In this document: piece after piece, positions 10,801 to 22,131 of the stretch
How positions within the stretch are numbered: the stretch's first letter is position 1
How the letters are laid out: every line of letters starts with the position of its first letter
NCBI RefSeq assembly: GCF_958295425.1
Contig: NC_081154.1
Span: 21,176,540-21,240,539, forward strand
Length of the DNA: 64,000 bases
Direction of reading: 5' to 3'
Source: Solea solea
Lineage: Eukaryota; Chordata; Actinopteri; Pleuronectiformes; Soleidae
Program-made: the position numbers and the translations under genes
The notes under the pieces: generated by a model
The model's input: the letters and a program-made list of their open reading frames with translations, nothing else
The model's database searches: none
What the model was told of the DNA's origin: nothing

Positions 10801-13040
10801 GCTTCCAAACAGGGCAAGAACATACTGCAACACAGAATCTGGTCTGCAGATGACCAGATTCTCTATTGACTATGGCTATTTACACCTCTTATGCACCATA
10901 TTCATTGCAAAGTGAACATTTGTATATATTTTATTTTATTTTCATTAAATTGTATTCTATTTTATTTATACTTCCCTCAATCTTATTCTCAAACTTTTTT
11001 TTTTTTTTTTAATGTGTACACAGAGCGATAAGAACCAAAGTCTAATTCCTTGTTGCATAATGCATACTTGACATGTGGCATACAGTTGATTCTGATTTTA
11101 ATTCTGTTGTCTTGTGTTGTCCCACATTTCCATGGTCGGCCTCTGCTAGGGGCCTCCAACTGGGATTTGAACCTGTGACCAACACTGTGATCCTCTTCCT
11201 CCAGATCTTTCGCTAAAATTATTCTCGCACAATGACTTTCAATTTTGATGTTGTGTGTCTAATGTGCCATCATTAGATTTATACTATAGACATTGCACAA
11301 ATAGATTTATACTATAGACATTTGTGTCAGACAAAGCCAACCAACAATTTCAGCAATTCATGCATCCAAACATGCTTGTTTTATGTGAGCACAATTGCAG
11401 CCCAGCAGGGGGCAGCATTGCATCAATCACAGCCATTCATAGTCCTACTATACTAAATACTGTAATACAGCCATTTCAAAAGAATCTAGAAAATAACAAA
11501 TACAGATGAATTGTAATACAGTTGATCATTTAATTAAAAATGGCTGGGTCTCCTGTTATCAGTGAAGGTTCCATTAGCTTCTGTTACTATTCATTCAACA
11601 TGTTACACATTACAATTCAATACAAACAAATCAATTCATTAGTTAGAATAAGATAGTCAGGCAGAAAAATAAGCACAGATCTGAATGAAATAACCAAGAT
11701 TAATCAAATAAATATAATTATATAAACATTTACTAGACAGGAATGAAGGTTTTTTTGTATAAAAGTTTTAGTATTTATTCCTTTATATTTAGGGATTAAA
11801 TGTATGGGTTAGTAGTTAGTAGATCCACAGTGCTGATGTGGTTTAGGATTTTTTTTAAGAGGTAAAAACAGATTTCATGTATATAATCTGTGGAATGGAT
11901 CAAGATGGAGGGACGGTTTTTATTTATTTAACCTGTATTTAAGCAGGCTATCCCATTGAGACATTGAGACCTGTCAAACGTAATGTTCCTTTCCCTCCTT
12001 TCATTTTCTTGAATATCAGGTTGTCTAAGCTGGAGACACTTTTGGGACCTGAACATAAACCTGAAACTGTTCATGAGGAGAGATTTAACAAATGTGAACC
12101 ACACCTATATTTAAAATAATATTAAAGAGTACATCATCCTCTAACCAGGAGGTCAGTGGATCAATCACCTGCACCACTAACCCATGTGTCAATGGATGAG
12201 ACACTGAACCCTGAGTTTCATACTAAGTTTCATACTAAAAAACGATAAAAGGGGAAAACAATATTTTAATAAGGACAGTTTATGCCAGTTTTTTCCATAG
12301 GGAAAATCAGCATGTCTTCTGTTGCCTTGTTAAGTAAGTTTGTCTCACTCAGTATAGTCAGTATGGATGAAGAATTTCAAACATATTTATCTTGCTGGTG
12401 GAGGCAGCAGTGTTTGACACTTAAGTGTGTTTACAAATGGACACAAATGTCAGTTTCCAGTCTGAAAAAGATGCTGTTTAATGGTGAGATACAGCAGCAA
12501 TGCATTAGGTGGATCATATGAGTCAATTTGATTTACAACATGGTTGATTAGTAAACACAATTGTTCAAACATAATATAACTCTGGACATTTAATGTTTAT
12601 TTGGACATACTGATGTTACTGACCAGTATTGCTATACAGAAAAAGGCACCTGTTTGTAACATTATGTCTAACATGAATTCTATATTGTAAAAACAAAAAG
12701 ATTCCCTACAATAAAGTATTTTGGATTCTGAGGTAAAATAATAAATAATGACACAAACTTACTTTTCAAGTAGCCTATGCAGAGAATTTCTCTTTCTATC
12801 GAGCTAGTACTATAAAAGTAATTATAAACAACAAATAAAGCGCTAAATAATGATATTGGTGGCTTACCTGATGCTTTCTCACTATTTCTGCTTTGGGGAT
12901 TGAAGTAAAAAAAACACACATGTATAAAAAGTTGGCATGGCATGTGTGACAGGCGTGACATCAGCACTACAGACAGCAGGGAGGAAACGTCACTCCCACT
13001 CCCACATTTGAACTGGACTGGAGATGTTCCGGAAACATTT
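10801..13040. other. Intergenic AT-rich DNA with small repeat scraps
   Basis: No gene is supported. An L2-tail-like AT-rich stretch follows at 10860-10990. A minus-strand tRNA-like scrap (TGGGATTTGAACCTGTGACC) lies at 11160. A TTTATTTAACCTGTATTTAAGCAGG motif with CCCATTGAGACATTGAGACC near 11930-11975 is a common scrap of a dispersed fish repeat. A further SINE-like scrap with GAGACACTGAACCC lies at 12145-12215. Confidence 0.35.
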
Positions 13041-13365
13041 GATTTATGCTGCGTTCCATTTGCATCGGAACTTGGACTTGGGAGTTCACCACGTTCCAGT
13101 TGAGAAGTCAAAAAAATGGACACAAACACATCTTGAGCTAGCCAATGCTAGAAATGCTAGTTAATTACAACGATACTTGGTATTAGGTCAGTTGGATGTA
13201 TGACTGATTTTCTGTAACACAAATATGACAGAAGTCATACAAACACTGCTAAAAGTAGCAGTGTTTGTATGGTGGCAGCCGCCTAATCCCAGTTTGGGGG
13301 TTGGTGAGGTTGCTCCAAGTTTACGACTTGGAAATTCTGGGTTCCTACTTCAAATGTAATGAATG
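13041..13365. repeat. Dispersed DNA-element-like repeat (GCTGCGTTCCATTTGCATCGG family)
   Basis: The left part reads TGCTGCGTTCCATTTGCATC, GGAACTTGG and GGGAGTTCACCACGTTCCAG; the right part reads TTTACGACTTGGAAATTCTGGGTTCCTA, which is its rough inverted counterpart. A second left end of the same family lies at 37549-37615 in intron 2 (TGCTGCATTCTTTACATTGG, then CACCCCGTTCCAGTT). The inverted ends suggest a non-autonomous DNA transposon. Confidence 0.5.
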
Positions 13366-13506
13366 TGTGGACTGATGAGGAAACCACAACATTCCTCTAC
13401 TTAGAACAAGAAGCAACTACAATCATAGATGGAAGCAGCAACAGAAAACCACCATGTATCTGTCACACTGCGGTGAGACTCTAGGAACAAAAAATCACTC
13501 TCAAGT

Positions 13507-13692
13507 AGGCTAAAGGAGGCTAAAGGAGGCTGAAGGAGATTAAAGGAGGCTGAAGGAGGCTAAAGGAGGCTGAAGGAGACTAAAGGAGGCTGAAGGAGAC
13601 TAAAGAAGGCTAAAGGAGGCTGAAGGAGACTAAAGGAGGCTAAAGGAGGCTGAAGGAGACTAAAGGAGGCTAAAGGAGGCTAAAGGAGGCTG
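13507..13692 (+). repeat. 10-bp minisatellite, about 18 copies
   Basis: Tandem units of CTAAAGGAGG alternate with CTGAAGGAGG and CTGAAGGAGA variants. The strand is purine-rich apart from one C and one T per unit. Higher-order alternation of the variants is visible. Confidence 0.93.
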
Positions 13693-13847
13693 ACCTGACA
13701 GTATCATTATCTTTATTGACGTCATCATCGTTGTGTCTGTGGTGACCAGGACGTTTTCGCCACCTTGTCTCTGTGAACTAACCAACCAATGTTCCAGACA
13801 CGACCCTCACCTTCCATTGATCTTCTTTCATTTATGGTGTTTCTCCA

Positions 13848-14265
13848 TTATACAGTTCTAGCACGGCTCGGCTCAGCTTGACTCAGGGATAGTACCTGAT
13901 ACCTGGTGCTTTTTTGGTACCTGCTCTGGTGAGGTTCCAAGAGAGCTGAGCTGATACTAAAATGTGAGGTCGACAAACTGAGGACAGACTGAGAGTGTCG
14001 TCACTGGAAGAGTCAGATCCAACCGAACAATGCCGAACTGTAGATCAGTTGAAAAGACATGAAAATCCTGAAAACATGCGTTAATGTCCAACATTTAACA
14101 GGAGTCTGAGGAGTCTGGAGTATTTAACCACGTTCAATGACTGTGTGAGACGGAGTCTGTGCTCCAGTCGTGCAGGGAGTACTGAACCATTCTCTGAACA
14201 AATCTTTTTAATTCACTGAACACTGAAACAAAACACTTTGCTTGTCACTAACATGCCACAGTGGT
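13848..14265 (+). repeat. Dispersed repeat family A, copy 1
   Basis: This copy shares several exact blocks with the copy at 61318-61720: TACCTGCTCTG, GAGGTTCCAAG, AGAGTGTCGTCACTGGAAGA and TCAGTTGAAAAGAC-like text. It also shares a GTGCAGGGAGTACTGAA / ATGCAGGAAGTACTGAA block and a final TTTTTAAT(T/G)(C/A)ACTGA block. A start rich in CACGGCTCGGCTCAGC is found only here. It is probably a hAT-like non-autonomous DNA element, but no clear target duplication was found. Confidence 0.7.
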
Positions 14266-15276
14266 CACTCCACACCCTGACACGAGGGCCCGTTCAGGGC
14301 CACTCACAGCCCTGGTTTTTAACAGAATTTTGTTTCAATTTGCAAAACATTTGACTGGAAACCAAGCTTGTGTCTGTGACTGTGATTGCATAATAGGATG
14401 CAGGGATTGGTCAACAGCCTGGGGCTGATTTTTGGCCTCATGTGTTAAAACTGTGAAGTGTGTCTGACCAAATGTGATCAATATAAAAGCCCATAACAGT
14501 CCTTGATTCAAAGCAAGCAAGAATATTGTACACAAATGCATCCGAGGCAGAGATACTGTCCGTCAGTATATAACTGTAAATCAAGGAGCTAATAACTCTT
14601 TGTGGTGTAATGTTTCCAGTGTGCTGTCTGAGGATGGAGGAGGATGTACAGTAAGAGGAGATCAGACGGTTTGGATCAATAAAGCGCAGATGAGGGAGTC
14701 CCATGAGAAGAGAAGGGCTGTGTTGCCATCTGGCCTGTCCAGGGTTTCAGTCCTATCATACCCACAGGCTGCAGCAGAGACACAGATTCAACAGCTTTAA
14801 CCTTTATTGCAGTTTCTTGTCCATGTTCTTGGTTGTTTCTCATGTGTACGACGTACACAGGAACGCAGCGCTCTGAAGGTTTTCCCTGAACACAACATGA
14901 TACCTCCCTCATGCAGTTATTGGTGTGAGTGCTCTCACAGTGATTTCAGCTCGTCCTTGGCTCGTCACATGATGCCTCTCCATCTATTACAGTACATTAG
15001 AAAGGAAAGCTTGCAACAAGACTCTGGATCACATTGTGTTTGGTCAGTGCTGCTCAATGCTGACATGACACATACTGCACATGTGTTTATTTGTTGTGTG
15101 GACAGATAACTTGCACCAAACTGATATGGACACATGGACACATGGACACACACACAGACACACACACTTTTTTTTCCACCTGTAACAAAACCCTTTTCAC
15201 GGAACCTGAGATGTGACAGTGAGCTTGTAGTGGACCACCCATCTTCTGTCCACTCACTGGCTGGTGACAGATGGTC

Positions 15277-15311
<35 letters not shown>

Positions 15312-15887
15312 ACACCATAAATAACCTTATACATGTCACAGCTGCCTTTTGAATCGTCAGAAATACGAGAAAGGACACAAACAATTATGTTTAAATTCAT
15401 TACAGTTCTTATATTAGAGACAAACTGCATAAATAAACTATATCTTATGGAATCAAAATATCTTATGGATTAATCACTTTGTAAATTGCAAACCAAACTC
15501 CAGAGAGAAAATCGTTTTTGATCCCAGCACTCAGGAGTTGTTGATCTACTGATGCCACAGTAAATGGTTATGGTAAATAGTCTGTATTTATACAGCACTG
15601 TTCTAGTCTTGATGATCGCTCAAAGCTGCTGTACACATTCACCCATTCACACCCATTCACTCACTTTTGAAAGACGACTGAGCAACCGTCGGCCTGTGAA
15701 GTTCTGCTGTGTTATTTTGTGACTTCAGTGTTCATTTAGGTAAATTGTCTGTTTGGATCTACCTAAATGAGACAAAGTTACAATAGAGCAGCAGCTAAAA
15801 ATGCTCATTTTCATTATTTTCATTATTTTCATTGAGTCATTCGTTAAAAACTTTCAGGTCAGGAAAGTCAGTGAGACCGAATCATGT
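14266..15887. other. Intergenic DNA with (GT)n and a SINE-like scrap
   Basis: No gene is supported. A (GT)n tract lies at 15279-15308 and a CA-rich stretch at 15140-15165. At 15555-15690 a minus-strand copy of a SINE-like repeat tail reads GCAGCTTTGAGCGATCATCA when reversed; it matches the tail at 32105-32135 (GCAGCTTTGAGTGGTCACAA). A motif AAATGAGACAAAGTTAC followed by AGAGCAGCAGCT at 15765-15795 recurs at 20928-20972. Confidence 0.45.
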
Positions 15888-16938
15888 GTAGTAGTAGTAG
15901 CAGTAGCAGTAGCAGTAGTAGCAATAGTAGTAGTAGTAGTAGTAGTAGCAGTAGTAGCAGCAGTAGCAGTAGCAGTAGTAGTAGTAGTAGCAGTAGTAGT
16001 AGTAGTAGCAGCAGCAGTAGTAGTAGTAGTAGTAGCAGTAGTAGTAGTAGTAGTAGCAGCAGTAGTAGTAGTAGCAGTAGAAGTAGTAGCAGTAGTAGTA
16101 GCAGTAGAATTATTGTTATTATTATTATTATTATTAGTAGTAATAGTATTAGTAGTAGTAGTGGTAGTAGTAGTAGCAGCAGCAGGAGTAGTAGTAGTAA
16201 TAGTATAACTATTAGTTGTAATAGCAGTACTAGTAGTAGTAGTAGTCGCAATAGTAGTAGTAATAGTATTACTATTAGTTGTAGTAGTAGTACTAGTAGT
16301 AGTCGCAGTAGTAGTAGTAATAGTATTACAACTAGTAGTAGTAGTAGTAGCAGTAGTAGTAGTAGTAGTAGTAGTAATAGTAGTTGTAGTAGTAGTAGTA
16401 GTACTAGTAGTAGTAGCAGTAGTAGTAGTAGTAACAATAGTAGTAGCAGCAGTAGCAGTAGTAGTAGTAGTAGCAGTAGTAGTAGTAGTAGCAGCAGTAG
16501 TAGCAGTAGTAGTAATAGTAGTAGTAGTAGTATTAGTAGTAGAATTATTGTTATTATTATTATTATTATTATAGTAGTCGCAGTAGTAGTAGTAATAGTA
16601 TTACAACTAGTAGTAGTAGTAGTAGCAGTAGTAGTAGTAGTAGTAGTAATAGTAGTTGTAGTAGTAGTAGTAGTACTAGTAGTAGTAGCAGTAGTAGTAG
16701 TAACAATAGTAGTAGCAGCAGTAGCAGTAGTAGTAGTAGTAGCAGCAGTAGTAGCAGTAGTAGTAATAGTAGTAGTAGTAGTAATAGTAGTAGTAATAGT
16801 ATAACTATTAGTTGTAGTAGCAGTACTAGTAGTAGTAGTAATAGTATAACTATTAGTTGTAGTAGCAGTACTAGTAGTAGTAGTATTCGCAATAGTAGTA
16901 GTAATAGTATTACTATTAGTTGTAGTAGCAGTACTAGT
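15888..16938 (+). repeat. 1.05 kb AGT/AGC trinucleotide array
   Basis: More than a kilobase of AGT units is mixed with AGC units and a few AAT, ATT or TGT variants. Longer internal blocks recur, such as ATAACTATTAGTTGTAGTAG and the run AGAATTATTGTTATTATTATT seen near 16108 and 16540, so the array also grew by duplication of larger segments. Long open frames coding for poly-Ser, poly-Val, poly-Leu or poly-Thr are a by-product of the 3-bp period and are not evidence of a gene. Confidence 0.95.
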
Positions 16939-17429
16939 GTACGCGTGTGTGTGCATGAGCCTGGAGACTCCCTTTGTCTAGCCTCACAATCAGTGTCTCA
17001 GTTTGCGGGATGCTACCGTGATAACACAGCAGGTTGCCATGGAGACGTCCTCGACCGGGGCCCAGACAGAGTCAACAATCAACAGGTGTCCGTGGAGGAG
17101 GGGAGGTTGGAATACAGAGCGTCTCACTGCAGCGATCGCCTTGTCCGAGGCCGGTGCTGCGGGGTCCGAAACACAGATTATGATGATTGTTGGGTTAGGG
17201 CGAGTAGACTGGATTTACTCTGTTTGTCCATTTGGTCTCCAAGGCGGTGCATTCACTGTTGCAGAGCCGAAAGCTTCTCCAAGATGTTATCCATGTTGCG
17301 GTTAGTAACCACAGTCTGTGCTGACAGCGCTCAGACTGCAGCTATAAGTGCATAAACAAAGTGGGATTATACATTATTAAGCTAAATAAAGGCATTTGTA
17401 ACCTCTCATATGACAATAATTCTTGAAAC
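16939..17429. other. GC-rich unassigned segment between array and LINE
   Basis: Bases 16980-17310 are richer in G+C and CpG than their surroundings and open in two overlapping + frames (16945-17355 and 17003-17305). I recognise neither protein, and neither frame shows a known domain. Non-coding unique DNA or the 5' part of an older repeat are both possible. Confidence 0.3.
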
Positions 17430-19210
17430 ATGGATTATCAAAGGATTATCCCACCCTTGTTCCTGTTGTGTGTTTCAGAAAGTCTTATTGCAGCTGTTAT
17501 CATGTCACCTCAGCATCAACAAGCTGTCACAAGGCTGACCCAGAATCAGTATATGGCTAGATCTGCAAGAGCTGACCTGAAGAGAGGAATCAGGAAAGCA
17601 AAAGCAGAGCACAGACAGAGGATTGAAAACCACCTCTCTAACAACAACCCCCGACAGGTGTGGCAGGGAATCCAGCAGATTACCAACTTCAGAGGACAGA
17701 CCAACACAGGAGTGGACTCGAGCATCGCACTAGCGGAGGAGCTAAACTCCTTCTTCGCACGCTTCGAGACCCCTGCCCAACAGTCTGCAGCCACACCACC
17801 CCAGCCGAACCCAGCTCCCAGCCCCCAACCACTGGCACAGGCACATGAAGTGGAACGGATGCTAAGCAGGGTGAACCCCAGGAAAGCTTCGGGACCGGAC
17901 GGTGTTCCAGGGAAGGTGCTCAAGGCCTGCGCCGCACAACTCTCGCAGGTCTTCACCACAATCTTCAACCTCTCCCTGACACAATCCATCATCCCAGCTT
18001 GCCTGAAATCGTCCTCCATCATCCCAATCCCTAAAAAATCAACCGTCGCCACCCACAAGGACTACCGCCCATTCGCACTCACACCCATCATCACCAAGTG
18101 CCTGGAACGGCTGGTCCTAACCCACATCAAGACCCGCCTCCCTCCCTCCCTCGACCCTCACCAGTTCGCCTACAGAGCAAACGGGTCGACAGAGGATGCA
18201 ATAGCCATCACACTCCACACCGCACTGAGCCACCTGGAACACCGGGAGAGCTACGTCAGGATGCTCTTCATTGACTTCAGCTCAGCCTTTAACACAATCA
18301 TCCCCGACATCCTGGTCAGCAAACTGTCTGACCTGGGACTCCCCCCACCCACCTGCTCCTGGATCAAGGAGTTTCTCACAAACCGACCTCAGACGGTCAA
18401 ACTGGGTCACCACCTTTCCTCCACCCGGACACTGAGCACAGGCTCCCCACAAGGGTGTGTGCGGAGTCCACTGCTCTACACCCTCTACACCACTGACTGC
18501 AGACCCACCCACTCCAGTAACACCATCATCAAGTTCGCAGACGACACGATGGTGGTGGGACTGATCACGGGGGGAGACGAGTCTGCCTACAGGGACGAGG
18601 TCCAGAAACTGTCTGAGTGGTGCTCAGTAAACAACCTGTCTCTGAACACCACAAAGACAAAAGAAATCATCCTGGACTTCAGGAAACACAGGTCAGATCC
18701 ACTTCCCCTCTACATACACGAGGACTGCGTAGAGAGGACCCACACCTTCACCTTCCTGGGCACCGTGATCTCTGCAAACCTTTCCTGGTCTGCCAACACC
18801 TCAGCTGTCATCAAGAAGGCACAACAGCGTCTGCACTTCCTGAGAGTGCTCAGGAAAAGTAACATCTGCCAGAAGCTGCTGGTGGCCTTCTACCGCTCTA
18901 CCATCGAGAGCATCTTAACCTACTGCATCCCGGTGTGGTTCTCCCACTGCACCGAGGCGGAAAGGAAGAGGCTACAGCAAGTGGTCAAGACAGCACAGAG
19001 GATCATCGGATGCCCCCTCCCTTCCCTCAGAGACATCTACTCTTCCCAGCACAGCTGAGGCAATCACAGAAGACAGTTCCCACCCCGCACATCACCTCTT
19101 CGACCTGTTACCCTCTGGCAGACGCTACAGGTCCATCAAAACCAGAACAAACAGACTCAGAAACAGCTTTTACCCACAAGCCATCACTGCACTGAACACA
19201 AACAAACACT

Positions 19211-19212
<2 letters not shown>
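17430..19212 (+). pseudogene. L2-like reverse transcriptase ORF2, nearly intact, one frameshift
   Basis: A 542-residue frame (17430-19058) carries the full polymerase: KASGPDGVPGKVLKACAAQL (fingers start), IPIPKKS, DYRPFALTPIITKCLERL, FIDFSSAFNTI (first catalytic Asp), STGSPQGCVRSPLLYTL and KFADDTMVVGL (catalytic FADD), then LSLNTTKTKEIILDF. The thumb-like tail region follows (AQQRLHFLRVL, FYRSTIESIL). In intact relatives the protein continues; here a one-base shift near 19040 moves the end (HHLFDLLPSGRRYRSI, then NSFYPQAITALNT) to another frame that stops at 19210-19212. The endonuclease is missing, so the start at 17430 is only the first ATG in an open frame. The protein would copy element RNA into DNA at the target site. 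Confidence 0.85.
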
Positions 19213-19247
<35 letters not shown>

Positions 19248-19470
19248 ACTGACACGCACACACACCACCCAAGGACATTGTGCATATACTGTAACAACAC
19301 TGTACATACTACCTATTTATCTATTTTATATCCTTTGCACTGAACATTGTTCCTCTTTTTTATTACCTGTACTTTTTTACGTACTTGACACTTGGTTGCT
19401 GCTATAATTTCGTTGTACATGTGCAATGACAATTAAAGGTTTCTGATTTCTGATTTCTGATCTGGAATCT
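17430..19470 (+). mobile_element. L2-like LINE, 5'-truncated
   Basis: The body encodes the reverse transcriptase half of ORF2 with no endonuclease in front, so the copy is 5'-truncated as LINEs usually are. After the coding part comes a (CA)n run (19212-19244), then AATGACAATTAAAGG and a short tandem TTTCTGA tail at about 19438-19462. A short tandem tail rather than poly(A) is characteristic of L2/CR1-type elements. Higher G+C than the flanks and only one clear frame break suggest that it is younger than the other LINE relics here. Confidence 0.85.
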
Positions 19471-21085
19471 CCAGTCTTTTATTTGCCTTGGACTCAAGGG
19501 AAACTAACAATGTGGGGGACAAAAACATCTTAATTACAACACGTCTGCAAGCTTGGCGAGCAATAAGGAAGTTAGAGGGTCGTTTCCCAACCCTGGTCCT
19601 CAGGGACCACTGCCCTGCTCCAACACACCTGATTCAGATGGTCAGCTCGTCAACAAGCTCTGCAGAAGCCGGGCAACCGGCTGTTCGTGTGAATCGCTCA
19701 ATCTTCACTCTGCGAGCATGTGAACTTAAAGTATCTGCGATGCAAATGGAATGCTGATCTCAATCTTACAATAGATGAATCGACACGGCTTGAAATATGG
19801 CAGTTAGCGAGAGAGATCTCCATATGTAACAGAACTACAGAGACTCAGTTTAGAATACTGCATCGTCTGCAGATCCTGTATGTGTGTATGTGGACATGTA
19901 TACATGTTGAGAAGTACTGAATTTGATGTTGATCCTCAGGTTCTTGTCTTGCCCGGTCCTCATATCAAAGACGGCCGCTCAGTATTTTTTATTGCTCTGA
20001 TGGATTGATAATGCACCACCTACAAAGTGATATTTGACTTACTACCAACCTTTTTAGGACGTGGAGCCTTTCTTTAAATATGCTGGTGAAAGACTTACAG
20101 CAATGATCGATGGCTAACTGATGTTTTTGGGTATTAATAATTTCATTGATATTTTCTTTCTCTCCAGATATGTATGTGCTACATCGCTGTCAATTGTAAT
20201 AGGTCTGAGTGTTTCCTTATGTCAGTGTGTGAATGTGTGTGTACATTGTGTATATCACATAATAGTTAGTCTGTTGTTTTTGTTTTTATCAGAAAATATA
20301 ATTTTTTTTAAAAAGCTGTCAGAAATGATTAAGAGGTTTCACATGAAGCTGTAATCATTTTTTCTCCAATCAATTACACAGACCACACTGATTAGACGAG
20401 TTTATTTTGCCCCACATGTATGACTGTGAAATTGATTTTTTTCCTCTCCATCTGGCCCCTCCTTCTCAACTGTCATGCATTATTTATCTCAACCACAGCA
20501 TCTTTGCTTCCTCTCTCTTCTGCAGCCCCCATGTCCCCCACTGGCCTTAGTCCTTTAATAAAAGCCTTAAAAACACAGGCCCATCAATACACACTTAAAG
20601 ATCAGAAGAGGTTAGTGCAGAGAGATGCACTCAGTGATAACAGCTATACCTATAATGTTCCTCACGTGTTATTGGATCTTAAGATAACAAGCAAAACCTG
20701 ACAGAACACACTGCACAACTTTGGACGTCTAAGGACGTGATGTGTTCGATTGTTTTTTGGATGAAGTCATGATTAGAGACGTGTGGAACCCCCCGTGAGC
20801 CTGAGACACATGAAACATCACATTTGAGCCAAGAATATGTTTTGTGTTCCATGTTAGACAACAGGAAACTGACATTTGTTTCACTTTGTAAACTCCATTG
20901 AGATTTTGTGACTATGTGGTTTTACTTAAATGAGACAAAGTTACCAAACAACGCAGCATTAGAGCAGCAGCTCGTGCAAACGCTGAGTTTATGATACATT
21001 TTGGTGCTGAAGAGTGACAGTGACCTGACAGTGACCTGACAGTGAGCGGTGTCTCAGGCTGGCTCTTATACAAGCATACGTCCGT
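19471..21085. other. Intergenic DNA with scraps of DNA elements
   Basis: No gene is supported. At 19575-19680 lies a dispersed-element scrap with TTTCCCAACCCTGGTCCTCAGGGACC and CTGCTCCAACACACCTGATTCA, text common in fish DNA transposons. The AAATGAGACAAAGTTAC motif at 20928-20972 pairs with 15765-15795. The remainder is AT-rich and unremarkable. Confidence 0.4.
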
Positions 21086-21139
21086 AAAACACTGCTAAGA
21101 ACATTTTATGACTCTGTGATAGCATCGGTTCTTTTTCTC
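21086..21139 (+). pseudogene. L2-type LINE ORF2 scrap
   Basis: Eighteen codons read KTLLRTFYDSVIASVLFL, matching the segment behind the polymerase that reads KLLVAFYRSTIESILTY in the copy at 17430. AT-rich, L2-tail-like text follows to about 21300. No catalytic part survives. Confidence 0.5.
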
Positions 21140-21700
21140 CACCATCTTGTGCCTACTGCCTACACACCAGTGCATTATCCTGTGCAATTGTCATAATATT
21201 TATCAGTATTTATATTCTTACTGAGACTGTAAACACAATATTCACTATATTATTTATACTATTTCTCTTGCTTTTCATTCATTGTATCTCATCTTAAACT
21301 ACTCCTTTAACAACACAGTGAACTCCATTAACAGGAAGTGATATGACAAATTCAACAAAGTAAACCCCACAACAACTAAATCAACCTGTATGGTGATGGT
21401 CATGATGTGCTGATGTGTGTGTGTCGCCTCAGGTGTCAGCCTGTCCTGACAGTGGCTCTTCACTTGTTCTGCATAAAGACAGCAGTGAAGCATTGATGTA
21501 TCAAGATCCACGTCACATTTCTCTGTAGTTCTCTCTCGCTAACCACCATATTTCCAGATATTTAATTTAATTTGGCACAGATTTTTATCCTTCTTGATGC
21601 AACCCTCAATTTAGAGTGTCCAATGAATCCGTTAACATCCGTGAGCAGCTCTTTTATAAAGAATAAATAACTCAACTCAACTATTGGGCACCTTGCTCAG
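21140..21700. other. AT-rich DNA just upstream of ngfr
   Basis: I see no gene. A scrap reading CTCAATTTAGAGTGTCCAAT at about 21605-21625 matches the body of the SINE-like repeat at 28266. The rest is unremarkable. Confidence 0.3.
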
Positions 21701-22092
21701 AAATACCCCAGCACTTGACCTGATGAGATTCAAGCTGCTCTCTCTCTCTCTCTCTCTCTCCCTCTCTCTGTGGGCGTGGAGTGGGAGATGTCTTCCTCCC
21801 GAGCTGAGCGCTCGTGCCATATGAGTCCAGCAAAGCGCACAGAGCTGAGCATCCAGTGGTCCAATATTAATCTTTTTCCTCTGACTGGGCACGCGCGCTC
21901 TCTCTCTCTCTCTCTGCGTCTTTGTGTGTGTGTGTGTGTGCGCGCGCGCAGCCGCAGCAGCTCGTGAACTCAGCGCAAACCAGCGGTGACACACACTTGG
22001 TCGCGAAGAAGACTTTTCGGAGAGTTTGAGAGAAACAAAGTGAAGACGCGGTGATGTTTCCTCCACGCAGGGATCACTGAGAGACTTTCAGG
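21700..22092 (+). promoter_or_regulatory. ngfr: Probable promoter and 5' UTR of ngfr
   Basis: The 390 bases before the ngfr start codon are richer in G+C and CpG than the flanks and contain two CT-dinucleotide tracts (about 21738-21768 and 21899-21916) and an alternating purine-pyrimidine tract (21923-21950). No TATA box sits at a convincing distance from the ATG. The mammalian NGFR promoter is also TATA-less and GC-rich, which fits, but I cannot see a transcription start. Confidence 0.4.
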
Positions 22093-22131
22093 ATGAACTC
22101 CGCTGTCACAGCAGTGGTCCTCGGAGTGCTG
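22093..22131 (+). CDS. ngfr: ngfr exon 1: start codon and first part of signal peptide
   Basis: Thirteen codons ([13 protein letters not shown]) encode the hydrophobic core of a secretion signal that is completed in exon 2. The exon ends in phase 0 at a strong GTGAGT donor (22132). The start was chosen because it is the first ATG after the GC-rich leader, gives a signal peptide, and joins in frame to the first cysteine-rich domain. Its context, TTCAGGATGA, has a purine-poor -3 position (A at 22090, G at 22092 by position), so it is only a moderate Kozak match. Confidence 0.9.

Noticed and set aside
12680..13129. A 149-residue minus-strand frame
   Set aside because: It overlaps a dispersed repeat and shows low-complexity hydrophobic text without a known domain.
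15868..16956. Long open frames for poly-Leu, poly-Ser, poly-Val and poly-Thr proteins on both strands
   Set aside because: They follow from the 3-bp period of the AGT/AGC array. No start context, flanking domain or splice signal supports coding.
16945..17355. Two overlapping GC-rich frames upstream of the L2 element
   Set aside because: No recognisable domain, and overlapping frames cannot both be real. Kept only as an unassigned GC-rich segment.
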